A DNA stretch of 64,000 nt from contig NZ_BNCH01000005.1 in NCBI RefSeq assembly GCF_014656375.1, positions 186,001 to 250,000 on the forward strand. The letters are read 5' to 3'. Source of the DNA: Aliiroseovarius zhejiangensis. GTDB lineage: Bacteria > Pseudomonadota > Alphaproteobacteria > Rhodobacterales > Rhodobacteraceae. Of this stretch, positions 38,160-46,124 are shown one piece after another (the first letter of the stretch is position 1; the number at the start of each line of letters is the position of its first letter). The translations under genes and the position numbers were made by a program. Under the pieces are notes generated by a model. That model did no database searches and was not told the origin of the DNA. It worked only from the letters and a program-made list of their open reading frames with translations.

Positions 38160-39853
38160 GCCTTGGCATCGTCATGTTGGTGCACGACGCGCTGGATCGT
38201 GCCGGGCAACTGGTGCGCCATTGGGCGACCCATGACTGCCCGGTCGTCGTTCACGTCGATGCCAACGTGACGCGCGATGACTATGTGGATTTCACCTCCG
38301 CGCTAAGCGATCTGGACAATGTGCGGTTCTGCAAGCGACGGCACTGCGAATGGGGCACATGGTCACTGGTTGCAGCCAGTCAGGCAGCCTCTGAAGCCAT
38401 GTTAGAGACGTTTGCCGACGTGAAACACATCATGTTGGCCTCGGGCAGTTGTCTGCCGTTACGCCCGATTTCCGAGATGCGATCCTATCTGGGAAAGCGA
38501 CCGCAGACAGACTTTATCGAAAGCGTCACGACCGAGGACGTGCCCTGGACCATTGGCGGGCTGGACATCGAACGGTTTACACTGCGCTTTCCGTTTTCGT
38601 GGAAACGGCAAAGGCGCCTGTTTGACCGTTATGTCAAAATTCAGCGCAGCCTTGGCATCAAGCGCACCATACCGGACGGGATTGTGCCGCATCTGGGCAG
38701 CCAGTGGTGGTGCCTGACACGTGAGACCCTGACCGCCATTCTGAAGGATCCGAACCGTCCCACATATGACCGGTATTTCAAACGGGTCTGGATCCCCGAC
38801 GAAAGCTATTACCAGACGCTGGCCCGTCGTCACGCGACCCGGATCGAATGCCGGTCGCTGACCCTGTCGAAGTTCGATTTTCAGGGTAAGCCGCATGTGT
38901 TCTATGACGATCACCTGCAACTGCTGCGTCGGTCCGACTGCTTTGTGGCGCGCAAGGCGTGGCCTCATGCCAACAAACTGTATGACAGCTTCCTGTCCGA
39001 TCAACCGGTCGTTCTGACCGGCGCCGAACCAAACCCGGGCAAGATTGACCGGATTTTTACCAAGGCGATTGAACGACGCACCCGGGGTCGCCCCGGCCTC
39101 TACATGGCCAGCCGCTTTCCACGAGAGGGGTTCGAGGGCAACGTGACAGCCGCGCGATACACCGTTCTGGAAGGGTTCTCCGATCTGTTCGAAGGGTTCG
39201 ATGAATGGCTGGCCGATACCGTCTCGGCCCGCGTGCACGGCAATCTGTTTGCCCGGGACAAGGTTCATTTTGCAGGCGGCGCGCCGGATTTCTTTGGCGC
39301 GCTCAGTGATGATGTCAGCCTGCGGGACTATAACCCCAAGGCGTTTCTGACCAACCTGATCTGGAACACGCGGGGCGAGCGTCAATGCTTCCACTATGGC
39401 CCGCGCGACAATCAGGACGTGTCGTGGGACATGGCGAAGGATCCGAACGCGCGGGTTTATGTGGTGTCAGGTGCCTGGGCGTTGCCGCTGTTTCATTCAA
39501 ACCGCAATTTCTCGGACATCAGGGCCGAGGCCGCACGGTTGCAGAAGATCGAAAGCGAACACCTGACCGCCCTTCGCTCTGGCTATGCCCGGGCACGCTC
39601 GCAAATCTGGTCGCTGGCCGATTTTGTGCTGAACCCGACCGAGCCGCTGCAAACTGTGGTTGACGATATCGGCCCACGCGGTGTCGGCCCCTTGCCAAGC
39701 TTGCCAAAAATGAAATCCCTGAACGGGTTTGGCCAGTTCTTGCAGGATCTGAAAAATCAGGGGATGCATCCCTATCTGATGGGTGATTTCCCCGCCGGTC
39801 ATGACCTCGTCCCCACCACCCGCATTCTGCGCAAACCCTATCTGGTGAAGTAA
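38156..39853 (+). CDS. GT14-type (core-2/I-branching) glycosyltransferase with C-terminal extension
   Basis: 565 residues. The N-terminal 270 residues resemble the GT14 branching beta-1,6-GlcNAc transferase family: IVMLVHDALDRAGQL, VVVHVDANVT, CEWGTWSLVAASQAA, HIMLASGSCLPLRP and HLGSQWWCLTRET. The C-terminal part (about 290-565) is a separate domain found in roseobacter relatives, with GLYMASRFPREGFEGNVTAA and VYVVSGAWALPLFHSN; its role is unknown. No membrane segment. The ATG overlaps the previous stop, and four bases separate it from the sulfotransferase. Confidence 0.82.
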   Translation: MSLGIVMLVHDALDRAGQLVRHWATHDCPVVVHVDANVTRDDYVDFTSALSDLDNVRFCKRRHCEWGTWSLVAASQAASEAMLETFADVKHIMLASGSCLPLRPISEMRSYLGKRPQTDFIESVTTEDVPWTIGGLDIERFTLRFPFSWKRQRRLFDRYVKIQRSLGIKRTIPDGIVPHLGSQWWCLTRETLTAILKDPNRPTYDRYFKRVWIPDESYYQTLARRHATRIECRSLTLSKFDFQGKPHVFYDDHLQLLRRSDCFVARKAWPHANKLYDSFLSDQPVVLTGAEPNPGKIDRIFTKAIERRTRGRPGLYMASRFPREGFEGNVTAARYTVLEGFSDLFEGFDEWLADTVSARVHGNLFARDKVHFAGGAPDFFGALSDDVSLRDYNPKAFLTNLIWNTRGERQCFHYGPRDNQDVSWDMAKDPNARVYVVSGAWALPLFHSNRNFSDIRAEAARLQKIESEHLTALRSGYARARSQIWSLADFVLNPTEPLQTVVDDIGPRGVGPLPSLPKMKSLNGFGQFLQDLKNQGMHPYLMGDFPAGHDLVPTTRILRKPYLVK

Positions 39854-39857
39854 GCCC

Positions 39858-41282
39858 ATGCCTGGTCCGTTCGACTGCTTCATAATCTTCGCCGAGATGC
39901 GCACCGGGTCGAACTTCCTGGAAAGCAATCTGGATCAGTTTCCCGGCCTTCATTGCTATGGCGAGGCGTTCAACCCCTATTTCATGGTGACACCGCAGAC
40001 CGATGTCCTGTTTGGTGTGACCCTTGCCATGCGGGACGCGGACCCCATGCTGTTGCTGGAACGGATGAAGGCCGAAACCGATGGCCTGCCCGGATTTCGG
40101 TTCTTTCATGACCACGACCCGCGCGTGTTCAACGCTTTGATCGACGATCCGCGCTGTGCCAAGGTGGTTCTGACACGCAACCCGGTCGAGGCATATGTGT
40201 CACGCCGGATCGCGATGGCGACCGACCAGTGGCAGCTCAGCGATACGGGCGACGCGCGCAAGGAAAAGGCGCGGTTCATTCCGGACGAATTTGAAAAGCA
40301 TTTCTATCGGGCCAAGAGCTTTCAGGCGAAAATCAAAGATCGGCTGCAACGCACCGGGCAGACGGCGTTCTATGTCGACTATGGCGACGCGCAGAACCTT
40401 GATGTGATCAATGGTCTTGCCAGATTTCTGGGCGAAGACAGCCGGATCGAACGCTTCGCAAGCACGTTCAAGAAGCAAAACCCCGAGCCCCTGTCGGACA
40501 AGGTGAAGCAGTTCGAGCTGTTGGCCTCGACCGTGGCGCGTATCGACATTTTCGACCTGCACAGGCTTCCGAGCTTCGAGCCGGGTCGACCGCCCGTGAT
40601 GAAATCCTATCTGGCGTCGGACGAATTGCAGTTGGTTTTCCTGCCGATTGCCGGGGGGCCGACGCAACGCGTGACGGACTGGATGGAGACCGCCGGGCCG
40701 CTGATGGGCGATTTCTCGCAAAAGTCATTGCGGCGATGGAAACGGCAGCACAAGGCACATCGCAGCTTCACGGTGCTGCGCCACCCGGTTGCGCGCTTGC
40801 ATTCCGTGTTCTGTGACCTTCTGGCGGTGGACAAAGACGGGCCGGATATGGACCTGAAACAGGCGTTGCGGCAGGTGCATGACATCGCCTTGCCTGACAC
40901 GGCCGATGCGCGCTGGACGCTGGAAGATCATCGGCAAGCGTTCTTGCAGTTCATCGCCTTTGTCGCCAGATCGCTGAGCGGCCAGACCGCCATCGGTGTC
41001 GATCCGCGCTGGGCAACGCAGGTGGCGACGATCAAGGGTTTTGCCCGCTTCACCCTGCCCGATCACATTCTGCGGGAAGACCAGTTGCCCACAGGCATCG
41101 CGGCTGTTCTGGCCGAGGTCGGAGCAAGCAATGCGCCGCCCCTGCCCGCGGCTGTGCCGGATGCGCCTTACGCGCTTGAACAGATTTATTCCGGCGACAT
41201 CGAGACCGCTGTGCGCAAGGCGTATCAGCGTGATTATGTCATGTTCGGATTTCAGCCCTGGCAGCGCCGCCGGCAACCGTGA
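39858..41282 (+). CDS. Two-domain sulfotransferase-like protein
   Basis: 474 residues that look like two sulfotransferase modules in tandem. The first (about 8-240) has a 5'-phosphosulfate-binding loop FIIFAEMRTGSNFLE (residues 8-22) and a 3'-phosphate-binding segment VVLTRNPVEAYVSRRIA (about 102-118), as in Stf0/NodH-type enzymes. The second (about 255-474) has FLPIAGGPTQRVTDWM (about 258-273) and FTVLRHPVARLHSVFCDLL (about 303-321). The second loop is divergent, so the second module may bind PAPS poorly or serve the acceptor. It ends the polysaccharide cluster and abuts ptsN tail to tail. Confidence 0.8.
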   Translation: MPGPFDCFIIFAEMRTGSNFLESNLDQFPGLHCYGEAFNPYFMVTPQTDVLFGVTLAMRDADPMLLLERMKAETDGLPGFRFFHDHDPRVFNALIDDPRCAKVVLTRNPVEAYVSRRIAMATDQWQLSDTGDARKEKARFIPDEFEKHFYRAKSFQAKIKDRLQRTGQTAFYVDYGDAQNLDVINGLARFLGEDSRIERFASTFKKQNPEPLSDKVKQFELLASTVARIDIFDLHRLPSFEPGRPPVMKSYLASDELQLVFLPIAGGPTQRVTDWMETAGPLMGDFSQKSLRRWKRQHKAHRSFTVLRHPVARLHSVFCDLLAVDKDGPDMDLKQALRQVHDIALPDTADARWTLEDHRQAFLQFIAFVARSLSGQTAIGVDPRWATQVATIKGFARFTLPDHILREDQLPTGIAAVLAEVGASNAPPLPAAVPDAPYALEQIYSGDIETAVRKAYQRDYVMFGFQPWQRRRQP

Positions 41283-41747
41283 TCACGCCGCCTTGTTGGA
41301 CAGGCTTTCAGTCAGCAACGCATGAAGCGTGGTGGTGTCGGTGTTGGCGCGCAGCTTGGCACAAATGGATGCGTCCCGCATGGTGCGTGACACCAGCGCC
41401 AGCGCCTTCAGGTGGTCGACACCGGAATCTTCGGGGGCAAACAGGGCAAAGACCAGATCGACCGGCTGCTTGTCGACAGCGCCGAAATCAAAGGGCTTTT
41501 CCACACGCATGAAGCAGCCAACAACCTTGTCCAGCCCACTCAGCCGGGCGTGCGGCAAGGCTACCCCGCGGCCAACACCTGTTGGCCCCAGGGATTCGCG
41601 TTGTTGCAGCGCGGTGAAGGCTTCGCTGCCGTTGATGCCATAGCATTCGTTCACCACGTCCCCAAGATCCTGAAACAGGCGCTTCTTGGATGACACGGTC
41701 GACGCGACCTTTACGGCCGACGGCTTGAGGATGCTCGAAAGTTCCAT
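41283..41747 (-). CDS. ptsN: PTS IIA-like nitrogen regulatory protein PtsN (EIIA-Ntr)
   Basis: Phosphocarrier of the nitrogen PTS, regulating potassium, nitrogen and envelope functions by interaction rather than sugar uptake. 154 residues, with the phosphorylated His in GRGVALPHARLSGLDKV near residue 70 and a DLVFALFAPEDSGVDHLKAL helix. The ATG at 41747 is preferred over TTG codons upstream; GGGGAAAG lies further back. It is downstream of hpf, separated by a hairpin (41762-41781). Confidence 0.92.
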   Translation of the reverse strand: MELSSILKPSAVKVASTVSSKKRLFQDLGDVVNECYGINGSEAFTALQQRESLGPTGVGRGVALPHARLSGLDKVVGCFMRVEKPFDFGAVDKQPVDLVFALFAPEDSGVDHLKALALVSRTMRDASICAKLRANTDTTTLHALLTESLSNKAA

Positions 41748-41761
41748 CGCCAACAACTTTC

Positions 41762-41781
41762 CCCGCCCACCATCGGGCGGG
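41762..41781 (-). promoter_or_regulatory. Hairpin between hpf and ptsN next to the ptsN ribosome binding site
   Basis: CCCGCCC (41762-41768) and GGGCGGG (41775-41781) form a seven-base-pair stem with a six-base loop, four bases after the hpf stop. On the minus strand the right arm runs straight into GGGGAAAG, the likely ptsN Shine-Dalgarno. No U tract is present. It may set the hpf:ptsN ratio by stability or by affecting initiation. Confidence 0.5.
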
Positions 41782-41785
41782 AGGT

Positions 41786-42361
41786 TTACACTGCGTTTTT
41801 GGGGTCGATCCAGCCTACATTGCCGTCTTCACGGCGATAGACCACATTCATCCCCTCGGTTTTCTCGTTGCGGAAAACCAGAACGGGCGCATGTGCCAAC
41901 TCCATCTGCATGACCGCTTCGCCAACGGAAAGAGATGGGATCTGAGTCTCCATCTCGGCGATGATCATGGGCTGGAGTGAGGCGTCGTCTGCTTCGTCCT
42001 GACCTTCTTCTGAGGCGAGGATATACGAGGCTCCGCCGAAAACTTCAACCGGGTCCACACGATCCTTGTGATGGTCCTTCAATCGACGCTTGTAGCGGCG
42101 CAGTTGCTTCTCCATTTTCTCGGCGCAATTGTCGAAGGCGGCGTAAATCTCGGTGGCGACACCCTTGGCCTGAGCGGTCAGGCCAGTGGACAGATGCACG
42201 ATGGTTTCACACACGAATTCATGCGCGCTTTTGGAAAAGATCACCTGCGCACGTGTGGGGCGTTCGGCATATTTCTGAACCACCGCACCCAGTTCATCTT
42301 TCACGTGAACCTGAAGGGCATCACCGATGTCGATTTGCTTGCCACTGATTTGATATTGCAT
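41786..42361 (-). CDS. hpf: Ribosome hibernation promoting factor, long form
   Basis: Dimerises and silences 70S ribosomes in starvation. The N-terminal S30AE domain (1-105, MQYQISGKQIDIGDALQVHV, EIYAAFDNCAEKMEKQLRRY) joins by a linker to the C-terminal dimerisation domain (about 130-191, LSVGEAVMQMELAHAPVLVF, GNVGWIDPKNAV). The 191-residue length marks the long form. The ATG follows AGGAGG. The rpoN gene often found beside it in other proteobacteria is absent. Confidence 0.94.
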   Translation of the reverse strand: MQYQISGKQIDIGDALQVHVKDELGAVVQKYAERPTRAQVIFSKSAHEFVCETIVHLSTGLTAQAKGVATEIYAAFDNCAEKMEKQLRRYKRRLKDHHKDRVDPVEVFGGASYILASEEGQDEADDASLQPMIIAEMETQIPSLSVGEAVMQMELAHAPVLVFRNEKTEGMNVVYRREDGNVGWIDPKNAV

Positions 42362-42434
42362 CCATACCTCCTATGGTCGTGCAGGCCTCAAGATGCCTAA
42401 CCCCTTTCAGGGAAAGGCGAAATCCTATCTACTT

Positions 42435-42462
42435 TACATAGCGTTGCGTCTGTTTTGAACAA
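42435..42462 (-). promoter_or_regulatory. Candidate hpf promoter
   Basis: On the minus strand TTGTTC (42462-42457) and TATGTA (42440-42435) are 16 bases apart, about 75 bases before the hpf start. The pair fits sigma-70, with a fair minus-10. Confidence 0.4.
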
Positions 42463-42470
42463 CCTTGCCC

Positions 42471-42488
42471 GTCCAAATTTGTTTGGAC
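42471..42488. promoter_or_regulatory. 18-bp inverted repeat upstream of hpf
   Basis: GTCCAAATTTGTTTGGAC: seven-base arms (GTCCAAA/TTTGGAC) around TTTG. It ends eight bases upstream of the proposed minus-35 of hpf, a typical place for an activator or repressor dimer. No protein is assigned. The rest of the 246-base lptB-hpf gap shows no gene. Confidence 0.4.
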
Positions 42489-42607
42489 GATCCGTCATGC
42501 AGATCCCGCGCGCAAGGGGGCGGGAACGTAGGATCAGGCGGTCTTTCATTATCTTCATTTGGCGACGAGTCGCGGGGGCTTGTCAACCACATCACATCGC
42601 CACCCTC

Positions 42608-43372
42608 CTATTTGATCGAGAAATTCTGACCCAGATAAACCCGTCGCACATTCTCGTCCCGGATCACCTCGTCGGTGGTTCCGCTCATCAGAACATGGCC
42701 GTCATGCAGGATATAGGCACGGTCCACGATCTCAAGCGTTTCGCGCACATTGTGATCGGTGATCAGGACGCCGATGCCACGATCCTTGAGGTCGTGAACC
42801 AGAGTTCGGATTTCGCCCACGGCGATCGGATCGACCCCGGCAAAGGGTTCGTCGAGCAAAAGATACTTCGGATTCGAGGCCAACAAGCGGGCGATTTCGA
42901 CCCGGCGCCGCTCACCGCCCGACAGGGCCAGCGCAGGGGCGCGTCGCAGGTGACTGATCGAAAATTCGTTCAGCAGTTCTTCCAGCCGTTCGCGCCGCTT
43001 GTGGCGGTCCGGGGTCGAGATTTCCAGAATAGCCAGGATGTTGTCCTCGACCGACATGCCGCGGAAGATCGACATCTCTTGCGGCAGATAGCCGATGCCG
43101 TATTTCGCCCGCCGATACATCGGCAAAAGCGTCACGTCGCGCCCGTCGATCAGGACCTGCCCGGCCTCGGGCGTGATCAGCCCGGCGATGGCATAAAAGG
43201 TCGTCGTCTTGCCGCAGCCGTTCGGACCAAGCAGGGCCACGACCTCGCCCCGGTGAAGTTCAAGGTTCACCTCGCGGATCACCGGTTTCTTGCGATAGCT
43301 TTTGCGCAATCCGATGATGCGCAGACCGGCATCGCCGTTCTCGACGGTCAGATCGGGGGTCTCTGTCATCAA
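42608..43372 (-). CDS. lptB: LPS export ABC transporter ATP-binding protein LptB
   Basis: Cytoplasmic ATPase that powers LPS extraction by LptFG. 254 residues: Walker A LLGPNGCGKTTTFYAIAG (near residue 35), Q-loop region GYLPQEMSIFRGMSVEDNI, signature ALSGGERRRVEIARLLA, Walker B YLLLDEPFAGVDP and switch His in LITDHNVRETL. It overlaps lptA by four bases. Confidence 0.96.
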   Translation of the reverse strand: MMTETPDLTVENGDAGLRIIGLRKSYRKKPVIREVNLELHRGEVVALLGPNGCGKTTTFYAIAGLITPEAGQVLIDGRDVTLLPMYRRAKYGIGYLPQEMSIFRGMSVEDNILAILEISTPDRHKRRERLEELLNEFSISHLRRAPALALSGGERRRVEIARLLASNPKYLLLDEPFAGVDPIAVGEIRTLVHDLKDRGIGVLITDHNVRETLEIVDRAYILHDGHVLMSGTTDEVIRDENVRRVYLGQNFSIK

Positions 43373-43866
43373 TCCGCACCTGTCTGGATGATCGACTTCA
43401 CACGCCCGTCCATCGTGCCGGTGCCCGACTGAAGGTTGACGGTCAATTTCTCCGAGGACAGCGCGTTTTGTCCCTGGGTCAGGATCACGTCGCCGGTCAT
43501 CACGATCACGCCGCTGTCGATGGTGTAAATTGCTTCGCGCGCTTCGGCAGCTTCGGCGCCATTGACCAGTGTCACACCGTCGGATGCCAGAAGGCGCGAA
43601 ATCTCGCCCGTTGTGTCGTCACCGGTGGCATATTCGACCCGGACCTTGCCGGCAGTCAGACGCATCGCGCCCTGGCCGATCTGGACATTCCCGCTGAACG
43701 TGGCCGACCCGTCGGATTGGTCGACTTGCAAAAGATCTGCGGATATTTCGACAGGAAGGCTGCTGTCATGTTTCAGACCCCCAAAGGCAACCTGGGCCTG
43801 CGCATGGGCCGCGATCGGCAATACGAGCGCAAGCAAACAGGCCGCGATGCGTGCAGATCTTGTCAC
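43369..43866 (-). CDS. lptA: LPS transport periplasmic protein LptA
   Basis: Forms the periplasmic bridge that carries LPS from LptC to LptD. 165 residues with a signal peptide (1-22, ending AHAQA) and an OstA-like beta-jellyroll: VEISADLLQVDQSDGSATFS, GQGAMRLTAGKVRVEY, GVIVMTGDVILTQGQNALS. It overlaps lptC and lptB by four bases each, so the three are translationally coupled. Confidence 0.92.
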   Translation of the reverse strand: MTRSARIAACLLALVLPIAAHAQAQVAFGGLKHDSSLPVEISADLLQVDQSDGSATFSGNVQIGQGAMRLTAGKVRVEYATGDDTTGEISRLLASDGVTLVNGAEAAEAREAIYTIDSGVIVMTGDVILTQGQNALSSEKLTVNLQSGTGTMDGRVKSIIQTGAD

Positions 43867-44486
43867 TTGTATGTCCCCTCTGTCTTGGGATCGTATATCA
43901 GTTTTACACCCCCTTTGAAAACCAGAAGATAGGTATCGCTGCCCTCGCCTTCGCGGGTGATCTCGGCCTGTCCTGCGGTCAGATGCCCCATCGGGCCGTC
44001 CGCCTCGACCGGGCCAAGCGTTCTGGCCGAGGTTGCATCCAGCGCGGTCGACAGCCCGGAGGTCGCAATATGGTAGTTGGTCGAGGTGACGAGCGTAACA
44101 CCCCCCGACAGGTCGACGACATTCGACTGGCCGTTGATCACCGCAGAGGACGCGTTGATGTCCACAGCGCCCCCGTCCGGCGTTTCGATCCGCGCGGCCA
44201 GCCCGTTGGCGTTAAACACGTTCGTCTGTTCAGGATTCGGCACCGCGCTTCTGGCCGAGAACGTGATTGCCGCGCCGTCTTCGGTGACACTGGAAAATCG
44301 CGGGCTGTCGATGCGCTGATCGCCGGTCAATTCGTCCAGATTGACGCGGGCATAGGTCAGGGATGTGGTCGGATCGATGGATTTCGAGATCAGAAACATC
44401 GTCGACAACAGCGCCAGCGCACTGACGGGCAGAAGCACTTTCAGCCACGCGATAAAGCGCGAATACGGGTTGTCGGGTCGAACCAT
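43863..44486 (-). CDS. lptC: LPS export protein LptC
   Basis: Inner-membrane-anchored periplasmic protein that passes LPS to LptA. 207 residues: one N-terminal membrane segment (about 13-30, AWLKVLLPVSALALLSTMFL) and a beta-jellyroll with ITFSARSAVPN and LDATSARTLGPVEADGPMG. It lies 79 bases downstream of rnd on the same strand and is the first gene of the lptCAB set. Confidence 0.88.
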   Translation of the reverse strand: MVRPDNPYSRFIAWLKVLLPVSALALLSTMFLISKSIDPTTSLTYARVNLDELTGDQRIDSPRFSSVTEDGAAITFSARSAVPNPEQTNVFNANGLAARIETPDGGAVDINASSAVINGQSNVVDLSGGVTLVTSTNYHIATSGLSTALDATSARTLGPVEADGPMGHLTAGQAEITREGEGSDTYLLVFKGGVKLIYDPKTEGTYK

Positions 44487-44565
44487 GTGACCTCGGTTTC
44501 GTTATCCAAGTTGTTATCTAGTCATCAACCCGCCCGATCCAAGCCGCCGATGCGGATTGAGCCGG

Positions 44566-45177
44566 TCAATGCGAGAAAATGTCGATCTCGGGCCAGCCGG
44601 CCAGATCAAGTTGCGCGCGCATCGGCAGGAAATCGAAACAGGCCTGCGCCATCTCGCTCCGCCCTTCGCGGGCCAGACGCTGATCCAGCTCGTCGCGCAA
44701 GCGGTGCAGATACAGAACGTCCGATGCGGCATAGTCCAACTGTGCGGCGGTTAACTCTTCCGCGCCCCAATCGCTCATCTGTTGTTGTTTCGAGATATCG
44801 ACCTTCAGAAGCTGCTCCAACAGGTTTTTCAGCCCGTGGCGGTCGGTATAGGTTCGCACTAGTTTCGACGCGATCTTGGTGCAATAGACAGGGGCGGTGA
44901 CCACGCCAAAGGCGTTCAGCAGTGCGGCAATGTCGAAGCGACCGAAGTGAAACAGTTTCAACACGTTCGGGTCCGTCAGCATCTTTTCAAGGTTCGGCGC
45001 GCTGGTTTGACCCTTTTCGACCTGCACCAGATGTGCGTCGCCGTCACCCGATGACATCTGCACCACGCACAGCCGGTCGCGATGCGGGTTCAGCCCCATG
45101 GTTTCGCAATCAATTGCCACGATCGGCCCAAGGTCCAGCCCGTCGGGAAGGTCACGCTTGTAAAGATGGTTGGCCAT
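44566..45177 (-). CDS. rnd: Ribonuclease D (exonuclease domain only)
   Basis: 3'-5' exoribonuclease of the DEDDy family. 203 residues contain only the nuclease domain: ExoI VAIDCETMGLNPHRDRL (D-x-E), ExoII LFHFGRFDIAALLNAFG and ExoIII YAASDVLYLHRLRDEL (Y-x3-D). The C-terminal HRDC domains of E. coli RNase D are missing, as in many short alphaproteobacterial homologues, so tRNA specificity may differ. Confidence 0.9.
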   Translation of the reverse strand: MANHLYKRDLPDGLDLGPIVAIDCETMGLNPHRDRLCVVQMSSGDGDAHLVQVEKGQTSAPNLEKMLTDPNVLKLFHFGRFDIAALLNAFGVVTAPVYCTKIASKLVRTYTDRHGLKNLLEQLLKVDISKQQQMSDWGAEELTAAQLDYAASDVLYLHRLRDELDQRLAREGRSEMAQACFDFLPMRAQLDLAGWPEIDIFSH

Positions 45178-45242
45178 ATCCGCCCTCTTGCTTCGTTTCC
45201 CCCCTGATAGGCGCGAAGGGCGCGGGGTTCAATGAAAAGGGG

Positions 45243-46112
45243 TCACGCGCCGTGATACAGCCCCACCACATGCTCGGCTTCGGCGAAGAACAGCCAGCGC
45301 CCGATGACGACGCCCAGCAGGTGAAGGGCCAGCGCCACGAAGGCGGTGATATGGCCCGGAGGGGTGAGCAGAAGAATGGCGGCGGGCAGCGCCCCCGCAA
45401 GAGCGAGCGCGATCCACCGAAGTTTCTCGGCGTGCTTTCGACCAACGCGATACACCATCTCGTCCACAACATAGTTGCGGGCCGTGTGGCCGCTTTCCAG
45501 CATCCGCACGGCTCCCAGATGGGCCAACCCGGTGGCGTCGCCGGTCGTGCCGCGCGCCAGCGCGCGCCTGTCGCCCACCCGCCACGCGGCGAACAGGGCC
45601 AATGTCAACGCCAGCAGCAACCACCCCGCGATTTTCACCTCGCCCGCCAAGAGCGCCCCACCGCCCAGAGCATGTAGCAGGAACAGCACGGGCGTCAGCG
45701 GTTGGTTCCAGCGTGGAATGGTTTTGAGCTGGGTATAGATCATCGAAGTTGTGACCACGGTGATCAGCGCCAAAACAGAGCCTATTACACCCGAAATGAC
45801 CATTTCCGCCCCAAGGAAGATGCGCGGCACCGCAATCAGCGCAAACAGAAACAGCGTCACGATCGCGGCAACACCTTCGCGGCTTAGCCAACTGGTGCGC
45901 CATTGGCTGAGCGCATAGATCGCGTTCTTCTTGTTCCCAAGGTGGAAGGTCGAGGCCAGCAAACCGGCACAGGACAACACATAAGCGATGAAGAAAAAGG
46001 CAAAGGCGCTGCCGCCCTGCACATCCGGCACGCCCAGACCCAGCCAGAAAAACAGGCCAAATCCCAGCCCGGACAGGGTGGTAAAGATGATGACGCTGGG
46101 GGCGGGATGCAT
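45243..46112 (-). CDS. soeC: DMSO-reductase-type membrane anchor, SoeC-like
   Basis: Integral membrane subunit (289 aa, about eight hydrophobic segments) of the DmsC/NrfD-related anchor family, which exchanges electrons with the quinone pool. Helices include VIIFTTLSGLGFGLFFWLGL, VLFLLHALGGGALLAGEV and LLGVVIGRWLFFAEAEHVV. It follows soeB by 12 bases, with GGAGG upstream. The name SoeC rests on context with the cytoplasmic molybdoenzyme; another sulfur or organic substrate is possible. Confidence 0.78.
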   Translation of the reverse strand: MHPAPSVIIFTTLSGLGFGLFFWLGLGVPDVQGGSAFAFFFIAYVLSCAGLLASTFHLGNKKNAIYALSQWRTSWLSREGVAAIVTLFLFALIAVPRIFLGAEMVISGVIGSVLALITVVTTSMIYTQLKTIPRWNQPLTPVLFLLHALGGGALLAGEVKIAGWLLLALTLALFAAWRVGDRRALARGTTGDATGLAHLGAVRMLESGHTARNYVVDEMVYRVGRKHAEKLRWIALALAGALPAAILLLTPPGHITAFVALALHLLGVVIGRWLFFAEAEHVVGLYHGA

Positions 46113-46124
46113 CCGGTTCCTCCG

